Positions 12,601 through 27,600 of a stretch of DNA of 64,000 bases are shown here, in pieces. Each line of letters begins with the position of its first letter. Position 1 is the first letter of the stretch. Under the pieces are notes generated by a model. The model worked only from the letters and a program-made list of their open reading frames with translations, had not been told where the DNA came from and did no database searches. The position numbers were made by a program, and so were the translations under genes. The stretch is from Atherix ibis (taxonomy: Eukaryota; Arthropoda; Insecta; Diptera; Athericidae), in NCBI GenBank assembly GCA_958298945.1, contig OY282610.1, forward strand, positions 28,098,167-28,162,166, given 5' to 3'.

Positions 12601-15600
12601 GCTTCTATTGGAATGATTGAGTTTAGGTTCCCACGTCATAATCATAAACCCATGATTCGTCATCAGTTATGACACTCTAGAATAAATTTGGGTCGTCGCG
12701 GACAGAGTCCAAGAGGTCCTTAGCAATGTAACTGCGATGCTGTTTTAGGTCAAAATTGAGCAATTTTGGTACGAATTTTGCGGCGACCCGTCTCACAACT
12801 AAATCATTGGTAAAAATCGAATGGCATGAGCCAAAAATCGAATGGCATGAGCCAATCAAAATGGTTAAGTCCTCAGCAACGTGTAAACGGTGATTCGACG
12901 ATTGGCCAATACTATTTTCTTCAGTTCATCGTCGTTCACATCTTCTCGGCCTTCTGAGAACATTTTGTACCACCGATAAATGTTACTTTGGTCCAAGGTA
13001 GCTTCATCATATGCCACAGTCAACATTCGGACTTTGTTGTTCCGCATCATATGCCACAGTCCGCGCATTTAATTTTGTTTTTGACACAAAATTTGATATA
13101 GATTCTTTGGTCCATTTTTTGGAATGGGCAAAAATCGACGACAGGCTAAAACACGTGCAAGCAAAGCAGCTGTCAAAAATTAACTGAACATTCAAATTGG
13201 CCGAACTTATCGGCATAACTGAGAGGCATGAGTACCAACATAACGCCACAAAAAATCGAAAATCGAATATACGTAACCCGCGGAAATTCAAAATTCACGA
13301 TACTTTTTGAACAGACGTCGTATTTTATGAGGATATGTGAAAACGTTGTTATATATTGTCAATCCAGTAACAAAATACCTTTTGGCAGGTAACATTGAGT
13401 GAGCTATAGCGGACATAGAGTCTTATTTACTCAAAATAGAGGTAAATAAAATTCGAATACTTTCTTCTTTTTTAAAGAAAAGTTCTAATACTTTCAACAA
13501 AAAAAAACACCCGATATTTACAAGAATAGTAGGTAAATAGATTTTAGATATTTTCACCGAGAATGATCTATTTTTGACTATTTACATAAATTATAAGCTC
13601 TGATCTTAAAAGGTCTTCAGTATAAGTAACATAAAAAACTACAAAAATAAAAGTGAGACTGAATTAAATACAATTGTAGTGTTAGTTGGTATTTTTTCTT
13701 CCTAATTTGAAGAAATAAAATAATTAAAAATGTATAAACGTTTACTGGTCATGAATTGCACTCATTTTAAAGACAGAATTTTAAATTGTTATTACAATAG
13801 TTGTATTTGAAATATGTAAAAAAAAACTGAAAAGATAACCTATACATAATTTTCTATATGAAAAAAAATTTTCCTTGTTGATTTTTAGATAAATTAATTA
13901 GAAAAAATAAAAATTGAAATGAAGTGAAGATTTTACTTTACGTTAGGTTTTTTTTTTTTTTGTAGAAAACAGATATGAGATAGTGAAAAAATATTAAAAG
14001 ATCTGATAAAAGAAGTATTTGCAATTAAATATAAATGCTTGTACATACCTGCATTCACTTGGCTTGATATAAATCTCTTGATTAGAGAATCGGTAGTCTG
14101 TGTGTAGAGGCCTAGCGCATGCCGTAGACTCTGTAATTCGGGCGATTTGTCCAAGAATGTCTTTTTCAGACCATTTCCACCTGCATGGAAATACTGTTTG
14201 ATAGTATCGAGGGCAAACTCTAGAACTGCGCATTGTTTCGGTGACAAATTCTTTTCCACCTCTTTCGATATGTCCATAACACCACTCAGCGCATTCTTGA
14301 CGTCTTGTTTACCGGCCATGTGATTCTTGAATAGCCGTGACATGTCCTCGATTTTAGCATTTGCTGCTAAGTTCTTTGCATTGTCAGTTAGATTTTTGAA
14401 CATCATCTGAACAATTCCAATGAATACAATAAATGAAAAAACAAACAAACAAAAATTACAAAAGTTCTTCTTATACATAGTTACTTAGAAAAGAAGAGGA
14501 TAAAAATTAAAAATATGCTTACCGTTCTATCAGTCATTGGTGGAAGAACAATAGTTTTCTCGAGAATTCTCATAACTATTTTCCAGAGCTCCTTTAATAG
14601 GCGCTTCAGGACAGTCTTTTCACATGATTGTGCGTACAATGTAAGGGAGCCATCTAAAAGGTCCATAAGCGGACGCAATACTTCATCAGCCTCGACAGCA
14701 ACTCCATTCCTCGCTGGCGGTTGGCTTGTATTCGTAACATTACCACCACCTTTTATAGCCAACAATAGATCACCAAGTTCACGTACACTCTGTGTAATGC
14801 GTGGCTCAAGGCTGGAAATTTTTTAAAAACGCAATAAAATCGATAAATTTTATTAATTTATATTCTCTTTGCTCAATTACACAACATAATATATAAAAGA
14901 TCAATTTTGTAATAGATGTTTTTTTTTTTTTTTTTTTTATTAAAAAAAGAGAAATTATATTGTTTTTGTTTGAAAAAAAAAAACAAAAAAAAAACGAAAA
15001 ATACCAAATGAAAATAAATTAATAATAATAAGAAAAATATCTGATTTGATTATTTCCTAAATTTAAAATTAGATTAAATACAATAAGTGAAAATTAATTA
15101 TTTCCTCAGTTAAACTAAGTTAATTATGGGAACAATAGTTAAACTAGATTTAATATTATATTAAAACGAAGTAATTGTTTGTTTGATTACTGCAAAAAAG
15201 AACAGTTCAAACAAGTGCCGCAAACATTTGTAAGGTGTAGGAAGTTTTCCCTCTCTTCAAGCGCCATTTTGATTTCGCGAGTCACCAGCACACCATATCA
15301 TCAGTATTAATTGTATTTATAAGAGTTTCCACTGAACTTACAGCCGATATAACAAATATTTATTAACTGCTCTGTTTAAAGATGAATACACATTGTGTTT
15401 TCTCTTATTTTGTAATAGATATTTTTAATTTTATGCATTTAAGATGATATCCTTTAATGTAAAAACGTTGAACTCTCCAACATCGGTAGAACATTTTGTT
15501 GAATATCATACGACTGTTGAATTTACTTTAAATTTATTTTATGAAAATTTTTATTAGGCATAAATTATTCTACATTAATAACATTGAAAATTTCCTATCA

Positions 15601-18600
15601 CTAAATATCTACAAAATAAAATAAAAACAATAAATCATTTAACTAATTAGTGACTGCTAAGCTTAGTCGATTTTGAATGGAAATTTTTTATTGTTGATTT
15701 TTTTCCCCTAATATATTAATTATGTGAATTTGGCAGCTAAAAGCTACTATAACTATTCAAAGAAGCCTACAGTTTTTCTATAAAATACAACTTTTGAAAA
15801 GGATATCAAAACAGCAGCAAATTAAATATGGCAAAAGGGAGGGTATAAAATTAATAAATTTCTGTACTGATATTTTGTTTTATAACCTGTTAATCATATA
15901 GACTAAAGTGATTCCAATCGATAATTTTGTTAAATTCAAAGGAAAATTGGACAACATAAAATTGAAAAATATTCTATCTATTAATTAATAATATAAAAAA
16001 AGAAAACATATAACATAGTAAAATAAGACAATAACAGTTGAAATAAATATTCATAATTAATGGTTACACTTATGTATATATTTTCTAAGTGTAAATGATG
16101 CAATTAAAAGAAAAGCATATCAAATAAATGAATTAAAGCTATTTTCCCTTCTAGTTATATAATGAAAATCTTAATAAATCAATATGATGGCTGCTACACA
16201 GCAACATGTTGACTATGACTGGAAACATATTCACTTAAAGTTTCTGCGTTGTTCGAATTTTATTAATTGTTAAATCATTTTTAAAAAAAGTACACCTATC
16301 CCTCGATTTACACTGAAGATCAGTTCTTTAGAAAACCGTATAAATCGAAGCAAACTAAAATGTGCATAATTCAGTAATTTATTTCGACTTCATATAAAAT
16401 TAAATAGTATACGTACTTTAAAAATGATAAAAGAATGCAATTCATTTTACATATAGAAACAAGGAATATAAGGTCCTTAAAAAAATTAACCAAACATTTA
16501 ATTACTGTTATCACTTTTATACGTGTAGACTACGAGTATTAATATTTTCTTCCTGATTGTAACGATGTTAGTTTCATCACTCGATTCTAGTTCGATGTTA
16601 GATGTATTCGACAAAATTTCAGATCGGCGAGACTTTGTAATGAAATCCGTAATAAACAGTTGTGTTTGGTTTTTGGGCAAATCTCCTTATAGATCGCATC
16701 ATATTAAGTTAAGCATTTATTAATATCTTCTTTTTTGTGTACAAAATGATTAACCTATTATCGGTCTAATTCAAGTTCTTCGCGGATGACTTTTACCATT
16801 AGAATATTTTAGAACGCAACTAATTTAGACTCCTCTTCATATGGATCATTTCTCGATCATTTATTTCGTTAACCATATTAACTATTTTAAATAATCCTCA
16901 TTTAGTACTTCGTTCGCCATTAGTTCTAAGATATCTGCCTCAGATAAATCCTCCACTCATTCTCCTCCCATTATATGCACCAAATCCGTCATCAGAGAAT
17001 ATTTTAGAACGCAACTGGTTCAGAATCCTCTTCATCTGGATCATTTCTAGATCATTTATTTTGTCAACCATATTAACTATTGTAAATAATCCTCATCTAG
17101 TACTTCATCCGCCATTAGTTCTAAAATATCTGCTTCAGATAAATCCTCAACGCATTCTCCTCCCATTGTAGCACCAACTCCGTCGTCAGAGATTATTTTA
17201 GAACGCAACTGGTTCAGAATCCTCTTCATCTGGATCATTTCTCGATAATTTATTTCGTTAACCATATTAACTATTTTAAGTAATCCTCATCTAGTACTTC
17301 GTTCGCCATTAGTTCTAAGATATCTGGCTCAGATAAATCCTCCACTCATTCTCCTCCCATTATATGCACCAACTCCGTCATCAGAGAATATTTTAGAACG
17401 CAACTGGTTCAGAATCCTCTTCATCTGGATCATTTCTCGATCATTTATTTCGTCAACCATATTAACTATTGTAAATAATCCTCATCTAGTACTTCATCCG
17501 CCATTAGTTCTAAAATATCTGCTTCAGATAAATTCTCAACGCATTCTCCTCGCATTATATGCACCAAATCTGTCATCAGAGAATATTTTAGAACGCAACT
17601 GGTTCAGAATCCTCTTCATCTGGATCATTTCTCGATCATTTATTTTGTCAACCATATTAACTATTGTAAATAATCCTCATCTAGTACTTCATCCGCCATT
17701 AGTTCTAAAATATCTGCTTCAGATAAATCCTCAACGCATTCTCTTCCCATTGTAGCACCAACTCCGTCATCAGAGAATATTTTAGAACGCAACTGGTTTA
17801 GACTCCTCTTCATCAGGATCATTTCTCGATCATTTGTTTCGTTAACCATATTAACTATTTGAAATAATCCTCATCTAGTACTTCGTTCGCCATTAGTTCT
17901 GCAATATCTGACTCAGATAAATCCTCAAAACATTCATGCTCTAATGGTAATTTAGAGTATACACATAGTTAGAGTATCTCGCCTCCAACTACATCTGGCC
18001 ATAATTTTTTCCAGTAGGCATTGAGCGTCGATTGTTTAATATTGGTATATGACACTCCAACATGAGCTTAACACAATCTAAATTTTCCCAAGCATCCATA
18101 AGGGACAGAGATCCATAATTTTCCATTTGTTCTAAAATATACTTGATGGTTCAATTGATGTACAGTCCCTTAAAAGTTGGTATTCCCCCTTGATCTAATG
18201 GCTGCAATAAAGAAGTCGTATTTTTGGGTAAAAATATAGCTTGCACATTTTAGTGTTGGCAATATTGAGGATGATCTGGTACATTATCGATTAAGAGAAT
18301 GGCTTTAAAAGGCAAACGCTTTTTTACTTAAATACATTTTGACATCTGGGACGAAACCATTCATCGAAAAGTGTGGCTCTCTTATTATAACAGTTGCTAC
18401 AGAAAAGAACTGTTATACGACTTTTTCCTGCTTTATGACCACTAAGCAAATTGATGAGCTTTACCCAAATAGGTTCTTTCTGGTATTTTTTTCCAGAATA
18501 ACATGAACTCATCAGTATTGAAGACCTGGTCAGGACTATAGGGATGAGCCAAAATAATTTTACATATTTTGCTGGATATTGTTGCGCTGCATCTGAATCA

Positions 18601-21600
18601 GCAAATGGTAGTTCACCTTTTAATCTTATATTATATAAAGAATGTCTTTGTTGGAATCTTTCAGTTGAAGAAGTAGATGGTAACTGATTTAAAGCCTTTT
18701 ATTATTGGTATAAATTGCAAAATCTCTTTCGTATTAAGCTGTGCTCAAAATCCAGCTGCTATACTTTTTCTTCAATTGAATGGAGTCGTCAATTTTTCTT
18801 ACTATTCTTATTGTGGCTTTATTCGTCGAATAAAATTTAAAATTTTTATTTTGCTTTCTAAAGAAAAAAATAGTTTTCTTTTAATTTAATTTTTTTTTCT
18901 GAATTTCTTTTGGCATGGTACAAACCCCTAAAATTTTAATTAAATTATAAAAATGGTACAAAAATTATAGTTGTTTATTCATAATCAGTAAATACAATAT
19001 AAAGTTTGAAAAAATTTGTGTACGCCTTTCTGCTGTTAGAAATTTACCGCACTAAATCACATGAACAGAAATAGAAAATAGGGAATTCCCATTTTTAAAC
19101 TGAGTGAAATTTAAAAAAAAAATGACTAGAAATATTTGCGCCAGTGTTACCACCAAACGAACGGAATTAAAAAATTTCTGCGCTTATTTTAAAAACCGTT
19201 TAAAAGCGAAATCGTATAAATCGGGGGATAGATGACACATATACATTATTATTAGAAGTTTTCATGTTTTTGAAATTTAGTAAATTGAAAAGAAAATAAT
19301 TGCATAATTTTCTATGAAAGACTGAAAATATTAATTAATAAAAATAATAATTTAAAAGAAGCAACACTTGTTCAACTCACTGCTTTTTTAATAATATTTC
19401 ATAGATAATTTGCATATGCATTTTTTCTTCGTCTAACTATTCAATGTTATTAGCTATTTAAATAATACTCATATATTTATTGCAAAGGAAAAATATAAAT
19501 AAAATTTTTTTTTTGTTAAATAGTAAACAAAGAAAAAATAAAAAAAATATTGCATATCTACTTAGAAGAATTGAATATTTTTTTTCTTATTTTTTGTTTA
19601 ATTTTTCCTGAAAAGTAAAAGAAAACGTTTCCCATCTTATAGAGAAAAGTTTTCCAATAGATGGCAGTTGAGGAATGAATAAATATATCAAACCTGACGG
19701 CAAATTGTGATGCTAGATCATCGAGGGCTGAATTTAGATTCTGCTGTAATTCTTTAAGAATATTGGCAGCATCTTCTTCCAGTTTATCACCGCCCATCGA
19801 TTCGAACATTTTCTCCAATTGTACTCGAAGTTGTTGAATATTATTCATTAGTATACAGGCCTATGAAAAGAAAAAAATTTTATTAAGCAATTTTTAATCG
19901 CATAACAAATTTTAATAAATTATAGCAGAAATAATTTGTCAATGTACGTAGAAATGATGATAATATTTTTACTCACGATTCTCTCGTCTTTCATATGTTC
20001 TGGAAATTCTTTTTTGACTATATCAGCATAAGCTATTAGCACTTTAACTATGGTCTTGGCAAATCGTCTCATATAGCGTTTCCAAATTTCTGGATCCGGA
20101 CATTCCAGCTTGCTAACAACGTCGAAACATTGTGTCAATTGTGTAAACACATCGACAACTGAATTCGAGAAGAGGGCATGTTCGCTGCTCTTTTGGAACT
20201 GTAAAAATAATTAAATTTATCATAAAATGAGCGTATTTTTTTTAAAAATGGATACTGATAAATTTCTAAAAACAAACTTACGCCATCCTTTTTATCACGA
20301 TTGAAGGCGCCGTGAAGGTATTCTAATGAGACATCATCGTTCTCATTTAGCCATTGCATCACAAACGGCTCAAACCAGGCGGGATATTCAGGTACAGCAC
20401 CCTTATATGGTGGAACTTCCTTAACATAATTTGTATATAACCATTTAACACGGAAATGTAAATTCATATAAGCTGAAGATTTGCATAGGCGATGTTGTTC
20501 GTGCTCCTCCAGTGCATATTTCATGTCCACGGCAAACAGCCCCCACATTGTAGCAGCGGATAACTAAACAATATAAATTTTATTTAATCATTTTTCTTTG
20601 TTGCGAATTAATTGCTTTCTTAACATTTGATCAAATTTTACTATGAAAATATTCGAAATTTTACTTGAATCGGTGATGAAAACTATTTTTGTTTATGTTT
20701 TTTTATTAAAATTGGAATATATTAGCGAAAATTTAATGTTAGCCATTTTTTTTTAAAAAGGGTGCATTGAAAATTAATAGAAATTAGACTATCGTCCCCA
20801 ACTCAGTACATAAAAATCGAGGTAAATTCAGCAGAGAAATACATAAAAATCGAGGCTGAAGTCTCATCAGAGAAATTTTGTCTACTGAAACTCAAGCTCA
20901 TTGAAAGTTTCTGCTTATTGCGCTCAGATTTTATGTAAGCTATGAGATTAAGTTCAAAGTTCATGGCTAGCACTACTTAAATTGTTCGAATTGCATAGAA
21001 TCAGGCGCAATCGTAATAATTACTTTTCCTGATGGCATTCGAGTAAGGACAGTTTTAACTGCAATCATCTTAACAACTGGCCTCCTATTTATACTATGTG
21101 CAAATGTAATTTTGTTTTTTTTTGTACTATTTATATTTTTATATGCAAATTAATATATTTATGGAAAAAAAATATGTATTAACTATTACATACTTGTCCG
21201 ATATTCAGTTCTTGCGGAAACTGATTTAACACAGTACCATAGCTATTTTTATCTTCTTCTATAACAGATACTATCAGAGCTATTAACTTATGCCAGAAGT
21301 CAACGCTGTCCAATTTTGGTCCATGATCGTCTGGATCACGTTTAGCCTCGTTTGGATCCACCTGTAATGGAAATTTTCTATAATAAATATTTCCACCAGC
21401 ATAGAGTATTATATTGTACGCTCATATTTGCATTCTGACACTCATAATGCATAAAACAAATCAATTTTTATTCAAATAATATCAAATCAAAATAAAATGT
21501 AAAAATTTTTGTGCGCATGCTTAAATTTGAAAAAGAAAAAAAAATTTTAAATTCTATACTATCAGTGTTTGTGTGTGCTGGTCTGGAGAAGGACAGTTAC

Positions 21601-24600
21601 TATTTACGAGTAGATTGAAATGCATACAAAATTTCTAACTAATTTCTTCAATCATATTTTCTTCTCATAAACAATTTGATACCCATTCCGAAAATACACT
21701 TTTGCAAATATTTTCCCCTTAATAATAATAATAATAATAATAATAAATAGATTTATCAATTTTAAAAAAAAAAATATTTATATATATATAAAAAAAATAT
21801 ACTACCGACTTAATATGCCAGTTATATAAGAGATGAAATTGTGTGTGTAATAATTGCAGAATAAAAGCAATAAGAGACTAGACTATCCTTCTGTGTATGT
21901 AATTATGTGATAAAATCTTTTTTAATATAATTTTTTTTTTTAAATATGTACATCATGTTAACTGTCATATCAATGGTATTTAGGGATAATACATAGTAAA
22001 ATAGCGATTGACGATATTTATTATTTTCTCGAACCACCAGCTAAGAGTAATCCGTGTTTGAATAGACAGTCAATAAATATATCAGACAGGACAAAATGAG
22101 ATGTCATTTCTGATATTAAGGAAATAAATACTTTTATATCGGATTTTAGACATTGGGGATTTCGAACCATCCAACTCAAAAAAGAATACACTAAATAAAA
22201 TATAATTTAAATTTGTTTTTTTTTTTTTTTGGTCACATAAAAGTGTAACTACACGTAGAAATATGGAAGGTGCACTTTCTAGGTATTACACATATACGAG
22301 GAGTATACTTGTACAAGCATATTTCCTATTTTTTTTTTTTTTTTGGTTGATATCAACAAACTGTTTTATAATTAACAATAATGAAAATAATCAAATTGAA
22401 AATTTCATGTTTATCAAATGACAGTCAACAAGAATACATTTAAACAAATATGTGCTCTTATTGTTAATCTACTATTAAAAAGTTTGCCAGTTTATACTTT
22501 GGAAAGTAAAAATATATCAAATTAATTTTGAATTTAGTTTTAGATAAATTTTGATATATATTATATTATTTAAAATTTGCCATTGCTTTTTAATATATTG
22601 TATAACATGATTCAAATGGTCAGCTCGGGATTTTATGATGATTTTTTTGCATATCCATGTGCTAGTTTTTAGTTGAAAGATAATCGTTTGTAAGAAATTT
22701 TTGCAAAGCTCTACAAAAAAGTTTATGAATATTTTGCAAAGCTCTACAAGAAAAAAATGCCCAACGGCGTCAAATCGCACGATCTTAGAGGGCAGGCAAT
22801 TGACATTATCAAATCTCGAAATTAAATTCTGCCATGTTGTGTGGGTTGTAGTACTATTTTGTTGAAAATATATGTGGTATAGATTAAAACCTATTAAAAA
22901 AATTCTATTATAATACGGCGTTCAAAATTGACGGTAACTGTCTCGTCTTCTTCAATTTCAAAGCGATGCCTTTAGATCAAAATGCACACCGTGTCAGTTA
23001 CTATTCGCAGATACAATAGCTTCTCCAAAGTTACTTGTGCGTTTTAAGAGGCTCATTGTTTGTTGACTTATCCACTGAGCGAGAAATAAGACCAGCATAT
23101 TTCCTTACAACTTTGGTAGAAATTTGAACACGTTTTTTTTTTTTGGTGGTAAGAAATATTCATCATTTAAAATGGCAAACTTTAAAATCAATACTTTATT
23201 AATCTGAAATATAATTAATATTTATTAACTATTAAGTGATAGTATTTAACTTTCCAAAACCTAAAATGGATAATTCGTAATAAAATTTACTTATAATAAT
23301 AGTTAAAAAATTATATTAAACATTATTTTGAATTATAATTAAAAAATGCTTAAGAATAATTTTTGCAAAAAATTGAATGTTTATTTGGTGATTTTTTTGT
23401 CATGCAAAATAATCTGAAAAATTTTTTATTTACATATTTATTTAAATCAAATTAATTATTCTACATATTTATTATTTACCAATGAGATGCATCTGATTGT
23501 TGTTATGTATTATTTTATATATAATTTTATCTTATCATATTAATATTTTTGATTTCAAAACTAATATTAAAAACCTGTATAGTATATTTTATTTAATAAT
23601 ATTTATATATTGTATATAAAAGGAAAAAAAAACCTTTTCGCGGTTAAAAGCATAAATTATAAGGCAAACGAATTGTTAAGCTTATGTATATTATTTTTTT
23701 TTTGCTTTTATTAGAAATAAACTCACAAAGAAAGATTAAATTAAAATCAAATAATTAATATTAATTATAATTTTAAAGTTGTTTAGATATAATTTAATTT
23801 TAAAAATAAAAAAGGAAATAATTATGGCATAATAAGAATGAAATTAGAAAATTATCAATGGAAACTTTTTTTTAAGAGATGCAAGAAATTTTCATATTTA
23901 TTAAAAACAATTTCCAGTCGATTTAAAATTAATTTTTTTTTGCTTATACTTTCGAATTGATTTCCAACTTTTCGATTATATAGGGTATCCCAAGGCACAG
24001 GAAAGATTTGAATTTTGCGCCATTTGTGCGGTAAAGTATTGCCAACGAACAAAAAAGGCAATGTGACAACTGACAGTTCAGAGTTATTAAAAATGGTGCG
24101 CTACACGAAAGAACAATGCGTTTTCATTATTGAGCAATATTTTAAAAATAATGAAGGTTTGGCAGTTACAGGTCTAACAAAAATATATTCGGCGATGAGG
24201 CTTATTTTCATATTGATGGCTTGGTTAATCGAAAAAATTATCGTTTTTTGGATTCATTAAATTCACAAGTGATTGTTAAGCAACTGTTTGGTGCGGATTT
24301 TTGGCTGTAGGCCATTCTTATTCGAAAATGAACCTGCTCAGGCATATATCACGGCATGATAATCCAGCTTTTTGTGCCTAAACTGTAAGATATGGATCTG
24401 GACGATATGTGGTTTCAACAAGACGGTGCCACGTGCCATATAGCCTGAGAAACAAATTCGATTACTGCATAACTAATTTCTTTCTTTCCTAATTTTTGTG
24501 ACACCCTACACATTAAACCATCCATAGTTTTAGGAATATTTTTTGCTGTAGTAGGTTATAGTGTCTGCAATTTTGTTTATTTTTTTTGTGAGCAGATAAA

Positions 24601-27600
24601 ATTTTGTTAATTTTACGATAAAAAACTGAGAGAAATTTCTATAATATTTTTAAAAATTTATTTGTTTTTAAGAATTTTTAAAATATGTCATTCTTCAATC
24701 CTCATGATTTGGGAATGTTTTTTTCTTATTATGGTCTTGGTCGATTGCATTTTATAATTATATCAGTGAATGGATAGAAATATGTTGAAGGAAAGGTAGA
24801 AGAATTTCTTTCCTGCAAAAAAAGCAAACTCTGCACCATACCATACTACAGGACTAAAAATACTATCAATATTTTTCTCAAGTGGTTGTATTAATCGTCA
24901 TTGGATATTAAGAGTAAAAATATAAACAAAAATTATTCATTTTCACAGGTATTCGGTAACAAATCCGATTTCAATCTAATAGAAAATATCTGGAATGTAA
25001 TAGAACGGAAATTTGAAAGCAAAGTCACATAACAGTTCGAAAACTGATACTTATTTTCCAAACGAAAAATTCAAAGTGGTGCAATTTTTATGAGGGGCTT
25101 TTCAATATGTCCACTTAATCTTCAAAAGCCTATTATTACTTTTACATTTCATATGACAGCGCTGTCATTCTTATACGATTGTGTTTTGCTATAGTAACTT
25201 TTTAATCATCGTAAAAAATCATTTTCAGTAACGAAGCCTATTTTTGGTTGAATAAAATTGTCGGATCTGGAACGAAAAGTAACAACAATAGTTTCAGGAA
25301 TTTCCTTGGGATACACAAAAAAAAACAGTTCGTGCTACTTTTGAACTGTAGTCCGTGGCGAGAGACTTTGAGCGATGATAACAAACTTTGTTTGGTCTCA
25401 ATTGAACGTTATGGACTTGGACAATATCTGGTTCAATAGAGTGCTGCGACTTATCACACAGCAGTTGAAACAAGATACTTTTTGCAAACAAAGTTTCCAC
25501 AATGAGTTATATCGACACATAGTTTTATGCTCTGTCTATACTATAGAGAAAAAGTGGTAGAGCTCAACCGAAAAAAATATCTTCTTTACAAAACCCGTCG
25601 AGTGCTTGTAGAGAAATTTCTGGTACATCTCTACCAAACGCTCTACCGGCCATCTACACTTACTACTCTGATTACACTCGAGTAGAGATAAACGGTATAG
25701 AACTACCGTTTATCTCTACTCGAGTGTAATCAGAGTCTACACTGACTACTCTGATTACACTCGGGTAGAGAGATAAACGGTAGCATTTCGTTTCGGTGCG
25801 TCCATATTCCAAACAAAAGTGAGTGTACGACGGAAATCAATTCGAGCAAAACAAAGTAAATTGAATCAAATTGAAATTATACCTCAGCACGAACTAATAA
25901 ATTGAAATTGAAATATCATAATTTACAGAAAAAAAGAATATTTGTTTGGAACGCAATTCCGATTGAAACTAAAAACTGCATGTAATCGTTTCTGTCAAAA
26001 TTTTATTACTCCTACAGTCTTAAAGGAATGCACAAAACTCCGACTGTTTTATTGCTGAATTATATATTTTTTAAATTTTATCATTGTAGTTAAAGTATTG
26101 CCATAAGTTTCAGTAGTTTATTTTGCGGTACGATTTTTTAACAGTTGAATTTGAAATAGAAATAAGGCAAGTGAATATATTTTTTTAGTTATATAATAAA
26201 AAATGAGTTAAACATATTTTATTAATAATTAATTTGATTGGATGGAGATTATTTACAGTTTAGTTTTTAATTACCGCCGGCTCTACGTGTAGAGCTCTAC
26301 GTTCTGTAGAGACGATGTAGAGAAATAGAGCGCCTAAAAACTCTTGCGTAGAGTCGCTGTAGGGCTCTACACTCTCACTCTACATAGTGTTTACACTTCT
26401 CTGTGTACGTAGAGCTTTAGACTTTTTCCTATAAGGCTACATAAAATTAATGGTCTATGCCAGAGAAGCAAATGCGGCTGTTCGTTGAGTTAAGTGCGGC
26501 TCTCATTGAAAATTTGAATTGGTTTTTTTTTTTTAAATTTCAGTACTTTTTCCATGAATTTTTTTACTATGTAAGTGAAGTCGTGCGTAGTTGACTGGAT
26601 AGCGGCTTTTTATATTATAAAGAAGAGCTCATGCATGCCTACTCTTAGTTTGTTTATGCAAATAAAGCGATAAGAATTTCCGAGCTGGAGAATAACACCA
26701 TTCAAGATATCGGTGAGATTTAGGTTGATTTATACGGAAGAGTCAGCTCTCGAAACTCACCTTTTACAATCGACGCTGTAGAGGTTATTTGAACGATGAT
26801 ATTAAAAAAAAAAACAATATAAAATGTAGTGTAATCTACAATAAAGATATTTACCATAGCTTATACATAACCCCTTTTTACGGAATTCGAAAAATTAAAT
26901 GCCCTTAATGAAAAGCCCCATATTACCTCAAGTATGCTCAGATTATGGCAACAAATAACTGAATGTGGATTTTAGTTACAATAATTTTATATTTTATATC
27001 AAATTGGTTTTGTAGCTACTCTTAACTATATTTTTAAAAAATTTTGTCTACTTCTTATAGTATTTTGGAAAGTTTAGAATATAATTTTTTAAAAAGAAAA
27101 CGTTACGTCTTTTAAGAAAGAAAAAGAAAACGAAAAAAATTCCTTATTTTTAATATATTAATTACGATTATTAAAAAAATACTCAAAAATTACTGCACAA
27201 ACGAATTGTTATCGAAAAAAAAAATAATCTCATTTTTGTTAATTAATTATTTTTCAAATTATGCTTTTCATTTTTATTAACGTTTATTAGAAAATGAAGT
27301 GTTGTATCCGTTTAGCTTTAATTTATTTATTAATTTTTTTTTCTATTATTTTACATACATTTATATTACGCATATGCGTATAAGTTTTTGTTTTAAACTG
27401 TAGTGTAATTCGTTGAATTTTCTATATGGACTTAAAATAAAATTAACTTTACCTGGAATTCCCGATTGTAGAGTTCATAACAATTTTCAAATAGGAATTG
27501 ATAGGTGGATCTAAGACAGGCTTTCACGCAATCCTTAACGACAGTACTGGCTCGTGGTGGGCTAGATAATTCTTGTACCTATTATAGCGAAGGGAAAATA

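Larger units (their letters stand above)
6172..14048 (-). other. unc-13 7.9 kb intron with many transposon relics
   Basis: Intron between the last MUN exon and the linker exon. It holds relics at 6388-6690, 7363-8225, 9402-10945 (with a nested copy) and 12006-13320, plus GC-richer unexplained stretches at about 6900-7360 and 8640-9400. The remaining sequence (10946-12003 and 13323-14048) is AT-rich with nothing recognised. Confidence 0.8.
14812..19693 (-). other. unc-13 4.9 kb intron containing a Tigger element
   Basis: Apart from the Tigger/pogo element (16299-19228) the intron is AT-rich. A slightly GC-richer stretch at about 15200-15310 shows no recognisable gene. The other stretches, 14880-16290 and 19230-19690, hold only simple sequence. 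Confidence 0.75.
21362..27452 (-). other. unc-13 6.1 kb intron with transposon relics
   Basis: Contains relics at 22489-23275, 23983-24506, 24700-25045, 25205-25520 and a foldback element at 25542-26433. The stretch 26435-26920 has moderate composition and no recognised content. The remainder is A/T simple sequence including an (AAT)n run at about 21719-21747. Confidence 0.75.

Noticed and set aside
13933..14478. 181-codon minus-strand frame as a single-exon gene
   Set aside because: Only 14049-14406 is conserved. Both flanks of the frame are intron read-through beyond good splice sites.
14900..15000. Poly-T followed by poly-A as a structured RNA hairpin
   Set aside because: Low-complexity homopolymers of a kind found throughout the window. 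No compensatory or conserved structure can be argued.
16793..17950. Repeats as a possible CRISPR array
   Set aside because: Units are contiguous 195-bp tandem copies without spacers, in an insect intron, and encode part of a transposase.
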